DNA of 6,422 nucleotides from Chloroflexota bacterium (GCA_028287725.1 JAQBPC010000374.1:1-6422); one strand, 5' to 3'. Numbered from the stretch's first letter, positions 1-5,838 are shown. Translations and numbers: made by a program. Notes: generated by a model not told the origin, from the letters alone.

Positions 1-498
1 GATACATACTTTCTAATCGTGTCTCGACTCCTGGCATACAAGCGCATCGATATTGCCATCCATGCCTTCAATGAGCTCGAGCTACCCCTCGTGATTGTGG
101 GAGACGGGCCTGACCGTGACCGACTCTTGAACATTGCAGGTCCCACAATTCAGTTCAAGGGGAGGTTGCCGAGGGCAGAGGTATGTGACTATCTGGCACG
201 CTGCCGCGCGCTCATCCTACCTGGTGAGGAAGATTTCGGCCTTACGCCACTGGAAGCGCAGGCATCAGGACGGCCGGTTGTCGCCTACAGAGGGGGTGGA
301 GCAGTGGAGACCGTGCTGGAAGGAACAACGGGATGGTTTTTCGATGAGCCCACGCCGCAAAGCTTGGTCGACATGGTCCAAAGTATTGACCGGCACGGCA
401 TCGATGCCGTCGATTCCGCGGCGCTGCGGGAGCACGCGCGAGCGTTTGACGTTTCAGTATTTCGCGAAAAGATTGCTTCAGTCGTCAGTGCAAGCTGA
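1..498 (+). CDS. GT4-type glycosyltransferase, C-terminal part (5' end outside window)
   Basis: The reading frame is open from the first base and ends at TGA 496-498, leaving about 165 residues, roughly the C-terminal Rossmann half of a GT-B enzyme. It transfers a sugar from a nucleotide-activated donor to a growing glycan on the cytoplasmic face of the membrane. The visible start (DTYFLIVSRLLAYKRIDIAI) is the usual opening of this domain, with the Arg and Lys that contact the donor phosphates. VGDGPDRDRL follows, then PGEEDFGLTPLEA, which carries the retaining-GT E-x7-E motif, and a GGGAVETV loop. The YKRID / FPGEEDFG style resembles WbaZ-like mannosyltransferases of O-antigen loci, but the sugar cannot be fixed from this. 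A GTG at 19 lies inside the conserved strand and is not a real start. The gene runs convergently into the next one with a 23-nt gap. Confidence 0.9.
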   Translation, partial: DTYFLIVSRLLAYKRIDIAIHAFNELELPLVIVGDGPDRDRLLNIAGPTIQFKGRLPRAEVCDYLARCRALILPGEEDFGLTPLEAQASGRPVVAYRGGGAVETVLEGTTGWFFDEPTPQSLVDMVQSIDRHGIDAVDSAALREHARAFDVSVFREKIASVVSAS

Positions 499-521
499 AG
501 AGTCCCGACCTGTCACGATCG

Positions 522-1694
522 TTATTCGCCACGCCGGCGGCAGCTAGATAACCATATATTTTCGAGTTTCGGCATATAGCTAACTAAGCTAAAACGACTC
601 TCTACAGTGGCGAGTCCACCCCGGATTAATGACATTCGCAGCGGCGCGTCGTCCAGGAGGGTACGCATTGCGTCCTCCAGTGCCAGAATGTCGCGCGGAG
701 GCACCAACCAACCGTCAACGCCGTGCGTGACGATTTCCGGGATACCCCCGGCATTGGTTGCTAAAACTGGGCAACTAGCCGCCATTGCTTCGATGACAAC
801 GCGGCCAAACGGCTCCTCCCAAGAAGGTACTACCAGCAAGTCGGCTGCGGAATATAGCTCGGTAGGACACTGTATTTCACCGACCATGTGTACATGGCCC
901 GCCAGATCCGGCGCCGTGGACCTGTGGCGCAACTGAATCTCGTAGAGTTTGGTGTCGAAGCGCCGGTGCGCACCCATAAATTTGGATGAGCCCGCGATCA
1001 CGAAATGCGCCTGCGGGTGCGTAAATCGCAGTATGCCAAAGGCATCGAGCGCGTCAATATGGCCTTTCCACGGCGTAAGCTGACCCACCGTAGCGAGGAC
1101 CATACTGTCACCTTGCAGCCCAATGCGGCTCCGCATCAGTGCGCCAAACTCTTCGTTTCGACGGTAATCCGCCGGCTCAATTGCGTTATGTAACACGTGA
1201 AGATTCTCCACTTGGCCCCTAAATGGTTGAGCCACAAAGTTGGATATTGCAATCACGCTGTCGGCCCAACGTAGTACCCACCGGACCAACCAAATCAGTG
1301 TTGACGCGTGAGGCCCATCGCGAGCATGAATGATAAGTCCCGGCCGCTTAGGAGAAGCGGTAATGGCTAGCGCAGCAATCAACCCCGCGCGAATCGAGTT
1401 TGCATGAATCACGTCAGGTCGCACATTTCGGATGGTCTTGCGCAGTCCCCACGCTCGGCCAAGCGCGTGCATCGCGTACCGCAACATGACAAGTGGATTC
1501 CTGGTAAACCCTAGTACCAAGTGGTCTGCAGGGACAACGGTAATGGATTTCCGTTGCGCCTCGTCGGTCAATGGGCCGGCTGGAGCAGAAAGAACTACGT
1601 CATGACCGCTTTTCACAGCACCGCCCATAATACTCAGGAGGCTGCGTTCCGCTCCCGAGATCTCAGGCGCCTGGTTGTAGAACAGAAGTCGCAA
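522..1694 (-). CDS. GT4-type glycosyltransferase, paralogue A
   Basis: A 390-residue GT-B enzyme of normal length for family GT4, probably cytoplasmic or peripheral to the membrane, acting in surface glycan assembly. The N-terminal acceptor domain has the glycine-containing loop near the start (EISGAERSLL, residues 11-20), HANS at 97-100 and HARD at 123-126. The C-terminal donor domain begins at about 200 with GQLTPWKGH (K210), then RRFDTKLY near 244-251, and PSWEEPFGRVVIEAM with the E294-x7-E302 pair, followed by GGIPEI and HGVDGWLV. The start is TTG at 1692-1694, preceded by a strong AGGAGGT with 5-nt spacing. Translation from it gives MRLLFYNQAP, matching the start of the neighbouring paralogue. 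The next gene on the same strand upstream ends 297 nt away, so this gene may have its own promoter, but I found no convincing one. Donor and acceptor are unknown. Confidence 0.93.
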   Translation of the reverse strand: MRLLFYNQAPEISGAERSLLSIMGGAVKSGHDVVLSAPAGPLTDEAQRKSITVVPADHLVLGFTRNPLVMLRYAMHALGRAWGLRKTIRNVRPDVIHANSIRAGLIAALAITASPKRPGLIIHARDGPHASTLIWLVRWVLRWADSVIAISNFVAQPFRGQVENLHVLHNAIEPADYRRNEEFGALMRSRIGLQGDSMVLATVGQLTPWKGHIDALDAFGILRFTHPQAHFVIAGSSKFMGAHRRFDTKLYEIQLRHRSTAPDLAGHVHMVGEIQCPTELYSAADLLVVPSWEEPFGRVVIEAMAASCPVLATNAGGIPEIVTHGVDGWLVPPRDILALEDAMRTLLDDAPLRMSLIRGGLATVESRFSLVSYMPKLENIWLSSCRRRGE

Positions 1695-1699
1695 CGCTT

Positions 1700-1706
1700 A
1701 CCTCCT
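1700..1706 (-). promoter_or_regulatory. Ribosome binding site deciding a TTG start
   Basis: On the minus strand AGGAGGT lies 5 nt before TTG 1692-1694. This near-complete Shine-Dalgarno sequence is the main reason to accept the TTG start of the paralogue A glycosyltransferase. Confidence 0.75.
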
Positions 1707-1991
1707 ACCGAACAACCGGGCTCGGTTGTACAAATTCCATCACTCGCGCGCACAGGTGGCCGAGGGCATACGATGTGCCCAACAGCGTGGTATGTTGCGC
1801 TAGCACTTGGTTTTACGAATGAAAAGCCACAAAGTAAGAATTTCCTTAGAGAACAATCACGGTCGCATGATATCAGACTTTAGGGCGCTGAAAATGACAA
1901 AAAAACAACCTGACAGCCGGCCGTAAAGCATTCTATGCAAGCCAATTTCAAATGCTGGAATTCCTGTGATCTAGGGTTCAATGTGGAATGC
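1707..1991. other. Intergenic stretch between the two glycosyltransferase paralogues
   Basis: This stretch of about 285 nt has no gene I can support. Its middle (about 1800-1990) is visibly richer in A+T than the flanking genes and includes a run of seven A at 1899-1905 (T on the minus strand). Read on the minus strand the T-run lies downstream of paralogue B, but no good stem stands right before it, so I do not call a terminator. TTGTCA on the minus strand next to the T-run resembles a -35 box, but no well-spaced -10 follows. The promoter of paralogue A is expected here and was not resolved. Confidence 0.5.
1712..1729 (-). repeat. Perfect 7-bp inverted repeat in the leader of paralogue A
   Basis: ACAACCG and CGGTTGT are separated by 4 nt and end 5 nt before the Shine-Dalgarno sequence on the minus strand. 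In RNA this forms a compact hairpin directly in front of the ribosome site. An overlapping alternative pairing (ACCGA 1707-1711 with TCGGT 1722-1726) would bring the fold next to the Shine-Dalgarno sequence. No T-run follows on the minus strand, so it does not look like an intrinsic terminator. A regulatory role is only a possibility. Confidence 0.4.
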
Positions 1992-3161
1992 CTACGCCAT
2001 CCGCGCGTAGTGGAGAGAATCGCTCCAGATTCGCTCAAGTGCCTCAACATACTGCGTCAGGCTAAATCTCGTCGCGATCGTGCGCATGCCAGCAGTCGAT
2101 AGCCGAGACCGCAACATTGGATCCTCGACCATAAGCTGCATTACTGTGGCAAGCGCAATGGGGTCACGAGCCTTTACGAGCCAGCCGTCCACGCCATGCG
2201 TTATGATTTCCGGTATGCCGCCGGAGTTCGTACCTACAACGGCACAACCGGCCGCCATCGCCTCGATGACGACCAGCCCAAAGGGCTCTTCCCAGGACGG
2301 CACGACGAGCAGGTCCGCGGCCGAATAAACGGCAACCGTGTCCTCCACCTCGCCGACAAAGTGTACATGACCGGCAAGGTCAGGTAGCGAAGCTCGGTTC
2401 TTCAATTGCTGGGCATAGGCCAATGTGTCGTATCTGCGGTGCTTGCCAGTGAACTTGGTTGATCCCGCGATGAGCAAATGCGCGTCGGCACAGCGAACGC
2501 GTAGTTTTGCGAATGCCTCGAGGGCATCCATGTGGCCCTTCCACGGTGTGAGCTGCCCGATCGTGGCGAGGACGGGTGCGCTCATCGGTACGCCAAGCTG
2601 GCTACGAAGTGAGCTTCCTTTCGAGGCATCCCTCCGGAAACGGTCGGGATCAATTGCGTTGAGTAACACGCGTGTTCGCGAGCCGCCAACGCATCGAGCC
2701 ACGCACGCAGAAACAGCAATGATGATGTCTGCGGAGCGGATGATCCGGCGCACCAATCGATTTGCTACTGATTTGTGAAGCAAATCGTGTACCTGCGCCA
2801 CCAACACCGGCCTATGCCTGAGCGTATGAACGGCCAGCGTTGCTACCAGCGTCGACCGAACTGAGTTCGCATGCACGACGTCGGGCCCAGCGCTGCGAAT
2901 GGCTCGTCTCAGCGCCCAAGCGCACTGGAGTATGCGTGCTACATAGTGTGCCAACACGATCGGGTTCCTTGTGTATCCGATTTCCAGCGACCTGGTTGGC
3001 ATAACCGGTATGCGTCGTTCGCGCGCGGCCGCGAGCAACGGCCCTTCAGGTGCGGCGAGCAGCACGTCATAGCGCCCGGTAGGGAGACCGTCGAACACAC
3101 TGAGCAGGCTGCGCTCACCGCCGCTCAACTCAGAAGCATGGTTGTAGACGAGAACACGCAA
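1992..3161 (-). CDS. GT4-type glycosyltransferase, paralogue B
   Basis: A 389-residue GT-B enzyme colinear with paralogue A and clearly derived from the same ancestor. Shared blocks include SGGERSLL near the N-terminus, TRNP, PDVVHANS, LATIGQLTPWKGH, PDLAGHVH, YSAADLLVVPSWEEPFG with an E-x7-E pair, EAMAA, GGIPEI and THGVDGWLV. The C-terminal donor halves align without gaps and are mostly identical by eye; the N-terminal acceptor halves differ much more. The HARD motif of A is replaced by QVHD here. This suggests the same donor type with a different acceptor. Two TTG codons stand in tandem (3162-3164 and 3159-3161). I prefer the second because it gives the N-terminus matching paralogue A (RVLVYNHASELSG) and lies 7 nt after AGGGG; the first would add one residue. 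It is transcribed away from the gene at 3399. Confidence 0.92.
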   Translation of the reverse strand: MRVLVYNHASELSGGERSLLSVFDGLPTGRYDVLLAAPEGPLLAAARERRIPVMPTRSLEIGYTRNPIVLAHYVARILQCAWALRRAIRSAGPDVVHANSVRSTLVATLAVHTLRHRPVLVAQVHDLLHKSVANRLVRRIIRSADIIIAVSACVARCVGGSRTRVLLNAIDPDRFRRDASKGSSLRSQLGVPMSAPVLATIGQLTPWKGHMDALEAFAKLRVRCADAHLLIAGSTKFTGKHRRYDTLAYAQQLKNRASLPDLAGHVHFVGEVEDTVAVYSAADLLVVPSWEEPFGLVVIEAMAAGCAVVGTNSGGIPEIITHGVDGWLVKARDPIALATVMQLMVEDPMLRSRLSTAGMRTIATRFSLTQYVEALERIWSDSLHYARMA

Positions 3162-3168
3162 CAACTAG

Positions 3169-3173
3169 CCCCT
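3169..3173 (-). promoter_or_regulatory. Weak ribosome binding site before tandem TTG codons
   Basis: AGGGG on the minus strand lies 7 nt before TTG 3159-3161 but only 4 nt before TTG 3162-3164, which favours the inner codon as the start of paralogue B. Confidence 0.45.
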
Positions 3174-3312
3174 AACATCGCGATGTCTTGCGGTGAAGCT
3201 ACGTTCGGCACGTATGCAAGCCCTACCGTATCAGAAGAATACCACCAGTAGGAAGGCCAGAGCCAGCAGAGGCCAGTTAGGCGACAATATTGCGTCGATG
3301 AGACGTGCCGAA

Positions 3313-3332
3313 ATGGGTCCGATGCGACCCAT
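3313..3332. repeat. Perfect 7-bp dyad, candidate operator
   Basis: ATGGGTC and GACCCAT are separated by 6 nt. The dyad ends 8 nt before the -10-like TACAAT (3341-3346), so it would cover the -35 region of a promoter reading toward the gene at 3399. That placement suits a repressor or activator site, but no regulator gene is in the window and it may be chance. Confidence 0.35.
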
Positions 3333-3340
3333 GCGGACTG

Positions 3341-3346
3341 TACAAT
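3341..3346 (+). promoter_or_regulatory. Possible -10 element for the small membrane protein gene
   Basis: TACAAT fits the -10 consensus in five of six positions and lies about 53 nt before ATG 3399. There is no recognisable -35 at the right spacing, so the call rests on one box only. Confidence 0.25.
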
Positions 3347-3398
3347 ATCTGGAAAGAGCAATCGCCGGCGCACGATTTTAGCTGGAGCAATTCACCGG

Positions 3399-3935
3399 AT
3401 GAATCAACGGGCACACATGTTGAGCGGTGTCGCCGCGGCCGTTGTACTGACACCCTGGCTCCGATGGCGGGCAGTAGCGCTTGGCTGCGGCGCCGCGTTT
3501 GCCGACCTGGACCTCTACGTCTACTTCGCGCTGCGTCACCGTTGCCTCAGCCCGCGAGAGGCAATCCGCTATTTCACGACACTCAAAGGAAGCCGGGAAC
3601 GCGCGATAAAGCTGCTGCACCACCCAGCGGTCCCTTTCGCGGCAATGGCCTTCGTTCGCAGCTCACCACTGGTGGGTAGTTTTGGCGTCGGAGTAGCGCT
3701 GCATCAAGGACTCGACTACTGGGGAAAGCGGAACTTCAAGCGCTTGTGCCGAGCGCTCGAGGAACGAAGTGGTGGTCGATGCGAGCTATGTGGCATGCCA
3801 CAGCTAGATATACGCCTGATGGAGCCGCACTTCACAGGCGGTATGAGTGACGGCGATCGCGACGCTCGGAATTGGCTGTTCGATTGCCGGCGCTGCAATG
3901 AGCAGCGCAACTCGGCAAAGGGCACCCTCGCATGA
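3399..3935 (+). CDS. Small membrane-associated protein: metal-hydrolase-like N-terminus with HNH-like zinc finger
   Basis: The protein has 178 residues. The first about 110 have two hydrophobic stretches (about 8-35 and 78-101) and a spaced set of polar residues: H6 in RAHMLSG, D36 and D38 in FADLDLY, H74-H75 in KLLHHP, and H102/D106 in LHQGLDYW. This pattern resembles YdjM/DUF457-type membrane metal-dependent hydrolases, which usually have H near the start, PD-D, and H..LD; the match is by eye. The last about 55 residues look like an HNH endonuclease finger: C128-x2-C131, EPHFTGG at 142-148, N158, then C163-x2-C166-N167. The histidine expected three residues before the P of that motif is Leu140, so nuclease activity is doubtful and the finger may only bind zinc. 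ATG 3399 fits the family's N-terminus; GGAG at 3384-3387 is a rather distant 11 nt away. The function is unknown. It lies 52 nt before a glycosyltransferase and is probably co-transcribed with it. Confidence 0.8.
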   Translation: MNQRAHMLSGVAAAVVLTPWLRWRAVALGCGAAFADLDLYVYFALRHRCLSPREAIRYFTTLKGSRERAIKLLHHPAVPFAAMAFVRSSPLVGSFGVGVALHQGLDYWGKRNFKRLCRALEERSGGRCELCGMPQLDIRLMEPHFTGGMSDGDRDARNWLFDCRRCNEQRNSAKGTLA

Positions 3936-3991
3936 CTCCTGATCGTGCGATATTGAGTGGCCCGCTGGCGGTCATCCGGAGAACTCATTGA
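3932..3991 (+). CDS. 19-codon ORF linking two genes by 4-nt overlaps
   Basis: ATG 3932 overlaps the TGA of the preceding gene (ATGA, 3932-3935). The frame runs 19 codons (MTPDRAILSGPLAVIRRTH) to TGA 3989-3991, which overlaps the TTG start of the next glycosyltransferase (TTGA, 3988-3991). AAAGGG lies 9 nt before the ATG. Such overlaps are typical of translational coupling, so ribosomes could pass from one gene to the next through this minigene. No homologue is known to me, and a frame this short can arise by chance. Confidence 0.3.
   Translation: MTPDRAILSGPLAVIRRTH
3978..3983 (+). promoter_or_regulatory. Ribosome binding site deciding a TTG start
   Basis: GGAGAA ends 4 nt before TTG 3988-3990. 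It supports the TTG as the start of the glycosyltransferase that follows, whose first residues, MKVLLAFHS, form the expected first beta strand. Confidence 0.6.
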
Positions 3992-5124
3992 AAGTTCTGC
4001 TCGCATTCCACTCGATGGTCACGCGCTCAAATCACAGGCTGGCAGAAGAGCTTGCCGCGCTACCGGGTATCGAGCTGACCGTCGTAGCGCCCACCTGGTG
4101 GCGCGAAGAAAGCCGGGAAGTGACCCAGGAGGTAAGCCGAGGGCGAGGTTACAAGCTTTTCGTGCTACCAATTCTGCACGGTAAGCGGCCGCACCCTAAC
4201 CTGTTCGTCTACCGGCGAGGGCTGGGTCGGATCCTTCGTCAGGGCCACTTCGACATCATCGACTGCTACGAAGAACCGTGCAGCCTGGCGATGGCGCAGA
4301 TGCTGGCGCTGCGAGCACTGTGGTCGCCGAACAGCAACGTAATGTTCTACTCCGCACAGAACATCCTGAAGCGATACCCTCCGCCATTCTCTTGGATTGA
4401 ACGCTGGACATATCGCAAGGCAAAGCACGCGCACGTGTGCAACAGCGAAGTGGAGCAAGTGCTGCGAGCAAAAGGGTATACAAGCAAGGTACACCTGTTG
4501 CCGCTCGGCGTCGATCAAGAACGGTTCACTCCGGCGGAGGACAAGGACGCTGCCAAGGCCGCGCTGGGCCTCAGCGGCCGGGTGGTGGGTTATGTCGGCC
4601 GCCTGCACGAAGAGAAAGGGGTACGGGACCTGCTGCAGGCATTTGCGCGTTTGGAAATGCCTGAGGTAACGCTATTGCTGGTGGGCGATGGGCCGGATCG
4701 CGGGCATCTTGAGCAGCAGGCAGGCAATCTGGGCGTTGCGGAGAAAGTGATCTTTGCCGGCGCGGTGGATAGGCTGCTGGTGCCGAGCTATATGCAGGCG
4801 ATGGATTGTCTGGTGGTGCCGTCGCGGACCATGCCGAACTGGAAGGAGCAATATGGGCGCATAATCATCGAAGCGTTCCTCTGTGGCGTGCCGGTGATCG
4901 GATCGAGCAGTGGGTCGATCCCGGAGCTGATTGGAGATAGAGCGTTCGTATTTCCGGAAGGCGACGTTTCCGAATTAAGCAGGCGACTTGCCGAACTCTT
5001 TTGCGACGACGCGCGCCGCGTTGCCGATGCCAGCGCTGTCAGGGAGAAGGCGCTTAGCAGCTTTACAACGCAGTCAGTCGCCAGACAGCGGCACGATATC
5101 TACCGACTGCTTGAGCGCCAATAG
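3988..5124 (+). CDS. GT4-type glycosyltransferase
   Basis: A 378-residue GT-B enzyme of full family length. The N-terminal domain starts with the beta strand MKVLLAFHS and holds DIIDCYEEP (89-97) and YSAQNILKRYPPPF (121-134), a block typical of one GT4 subgroup. The donor domain starts at about 200 with GYVGRLHEEKG (R205, K210), then VGDGPDRGHL (232-241), PSRTMPNWKEQYGRIIIEAF with E287-x7-E295, and SGSIPELIG. All expected donor-site residues are present, so it should be active. It is only distantly related to the two minus-strand paralogues; its WKEQYGR and QN-KRYP signatures put it in a different subgroup. The start is TTG with GGAGAA upstream. It follows the small membrane protein gene by 52 nt on the same strand and likely shares its transcript. 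No terminator is evident after TAG 5122-5124. The sugar and acceptor are unknown. Confidence 0.92.
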   Translation: MKVLLAFHSMVTRSNHRLAEELAALPGIELTVVAPTWWREESREVTQEVSRGRGYKLFVLPILHGKRPHPNLFVYRRGLGRILRQGHFDIIDCYEEPCSLAMAQMLALRALWSPNSNVMFYSAQNILKRYPPPFSWIERWTYRKAKHAHVCNSEVEQVLRAKGYTSKVHLLPLGVDQERFTPAEDKDAAKAALGLSGRVVGYVGRLHEEKGVRDLLQAFARLEMPEVTLLLVGDGPDRGHLEQQAGNLGVAEKVIFAGAVDRLLVPSYMQAMDCLVVPSRTMPNWKEQYGRIIIEAFLCGVPVIGSSSGSIPELIGDRAFVFPEGDVSELSRRLAELFCDDARRVADASAVREKALSSFTTQSVARQRHDIYRLLERQ

Positions 5125-5636
5125 ACTATTGAGGTCGGGCATGCTTGACGCGGACAGCCAGAATGGAAAGCAACACTGAGGTTTGTCTGCAACCAATCGG
5201 CGGCCAGGGCGGTTGACCTGCAACAACCGGCAATGTGCATAGATCCGCTTGAAGCTGGTGGATCGTCAGGTGGGTCGCCAAGTACAATGTGTTGCTGATC
5301 TGCAAGCGACACATTCCTACTCTCCTTGGCCAAAGGACTACATTCCTGGCAACCTCTTCCAGTTAACGGAATGCCAAGACCTTCAGTCAGGCAGGTGGCG
5401 CTGACTTCTCGGCGAATGAGTCTTACAAAGCCGTCACCATTCGTGTGTGCAGATCATCGCTGACATCGAAGCTCACGAGGTCGCACGAAGACCCACGTCC
5501 GCTCGAGGCCCAAACCCGAATGCCGGTGGACAATCGGGCCGCACTGGCTGGTATGCGTGAGGGGGACACAGGAAATGTATGGGTCGTATGGATCCTGCGA
5601 CCCAGGGACCAATTGAAACTGCTCTGCTGAAAGGGG
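5125..5636. other. 512-nt stretch without a supported gene
   Basis: Reading frames here are short, lack Shine-Dalgarno sequences and show no domain I recognise. The longest plus-strand frame that reads somewhat protein-like is open from about 5365 to TGA near 5630 (ending in WILRPRDQLKLLC) and may be the remains of a gene. An imperfect hairpin candidate lies at 5580-5604. No transposase or integrase fragment could be identified, and I found no second copy of the tRNA-His 3' end that would mark an attachment site. Confidence 0.5.
5580..5604 (-). repeat. 7-bp inverted repeat downstream of tRNA-His
   Basis: TGGGTCG and CGACCCA flank an 11-nt loop that itself contains GGATCC. On the minus strand it begins about 33 nt after the tRNA-His 3' end, where a terminator or processing signal could stand. 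No T-run follows, only ATACATTT, so it is at best a weak terminator. It shares the ATGGGTC / GACCCA core with the dyad at 3313-3332. Confidence 0.3.
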
Positions 5637-5710
5637 GGTGACCGATGGGGCTCGAACCCACAACCACTGGAGCCACAATCCAGTGCTCTGCCAATTGAGC
5701 TACGGTCACC
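5637..5710 (-). tRNA. tRNA-His (anticodon GTG)
   Basis: A full cloverleaf can be folded by hand. The acceptor pairs GTGACCG with CGGTCAC, with the extra G-1 opposite C73 that histidyl-tRNA synthetase needs. The D stem is GCTC/GAGC, the anticodon stem CTGGA/TCCAG with loop TTGTGGC (anticodon GTG), and the T arm GTGGG-TTCGAGC-CCCAT. The bases after C73 are CCC, so CCA is not encoded and must be added by the nucleotidyltransferase. It lies 12 nt downstream of tRNA-Arg and is presumably processed from the same transcript. Confidence 0.95.
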
Positions 5711-5722
5711 ATGGCTGCGCGG

Positions 5723-5796
5723 TGCGCTCGGTGGGATTCGAACCCACAACCTTGGACTTAGAAGGTCCCTGCTCTGTCCAAATGAGCTACGAGCGC
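5723..5796 (-). tRNA. tRNA-Arg (anticodon TCT)
   Basis: The cloverleaf has acceptor GCGCTCG/CGAGCGC with A73, D stem GCTC/GAGC, anticodon loop CTTCTAA (anticodon TCT, reading AGA/AGG) and T arm GTGGG-TTCGAAT-CCCAC. The anticodon stem GGGAC/GTCCA has a G-A mismatch at 27-43; the other four pairs are normal. The sequence after A73 is CCG rather than CCA, so the tail is not encoded. It is the first gene of a two-tRNA unit. Confidence 0.95.
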
Positions 5797-5808
5797 CTGC
5801 ACACAGGA

Positions 5809-5837
5809 GTATAGCATCGCCCTTTAACGCGGCGCAA
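5809..5837 (-). promoter_or_regulatory. Sigma-70-type promoter of the tRNA-Arg/tRNA-His unit
   Basis: On the minus strand TTGCGC (5837-5832) and TATACT (5814-5809) are separated by 17 nt, and TGC directly before the -10 makes it an extended -10. Transcription would start near 5802, a few bases before the tRNA-Arg 5' end at 5796. The -35 box begins just after the stop codon of the MscS gene. Confidence 0.7.
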
Positions 5838-5838
5838 C

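Larger units (their letters stand above)
3174..3398. other. Divergent intergenic region
   Basis: This region should hold promoters in both directions: minus for paralogue B and plus for the small membrane protein gene. On the plus strand TACAAT at 3341-3346 matches five of six -10 positions, but no good -35 lies 16-18 nt upstream. A perfect dyad occupies that place instead (3313-3332). On the minus strand a 33-codon frame (3332 to 3231) ends in a very hydrophobic tail, WPLLALAFLLVVFF, but it has no Shine-Dalgarno sequence. It could be a tiny membrane protein, a gene remnant or chance. Confidence 0.4.

Noticed and set aside
607..936. Plus-strand frame opposite the paralogue A gene
   Set aside because: It is the antisense shadow of the conserved donor domain; a similar shadow appears opposite the same part of paralogue B because the genes are duplicates.
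1899..1905. Run of seven T on the minus strand downstream of paralogue B, considered as an intrinsic terminator
   Set aside because: No stable stem stands directly before the run; only short imperfect pairings can be drawn.
3125..3373. 82-codon minus-strand frame rich in Trp and Cys upstream of paralogue B
   Set aside because: It overlaps the start of paralogue B in another frame, has no ribosome site and looks unlike a protein.
4165..4608. 147-codon minus-strand frame inside the plus-strand glycosyltransferase
   Set aside because: It lies wholly within a gene with strong domain evidence and has no recognisable motif, so it is a shadow frame.
5125..5340. Transposase remnant near the end of the last glycosyltransferase
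   Set aside because: No frame carries a recognisable transposase motif, and no terminal inverted repeats or target duplications are visible.
5637..5660. tRNA-His 3' end as an attachment site with a second copy inside the window
   Set aside because: I looked for a repeat of the T-arm and acceptor sequence elsewhere in the window and saw none.
5423..5749. Minus-strand open frames across the tRNA genes (with SSIGRALDCGSSGCGFEPH-type sequence)
   Set aside because: This is the well-known false protein obtained by translating a tRNA gene; the cloverleaf explains the sequence.
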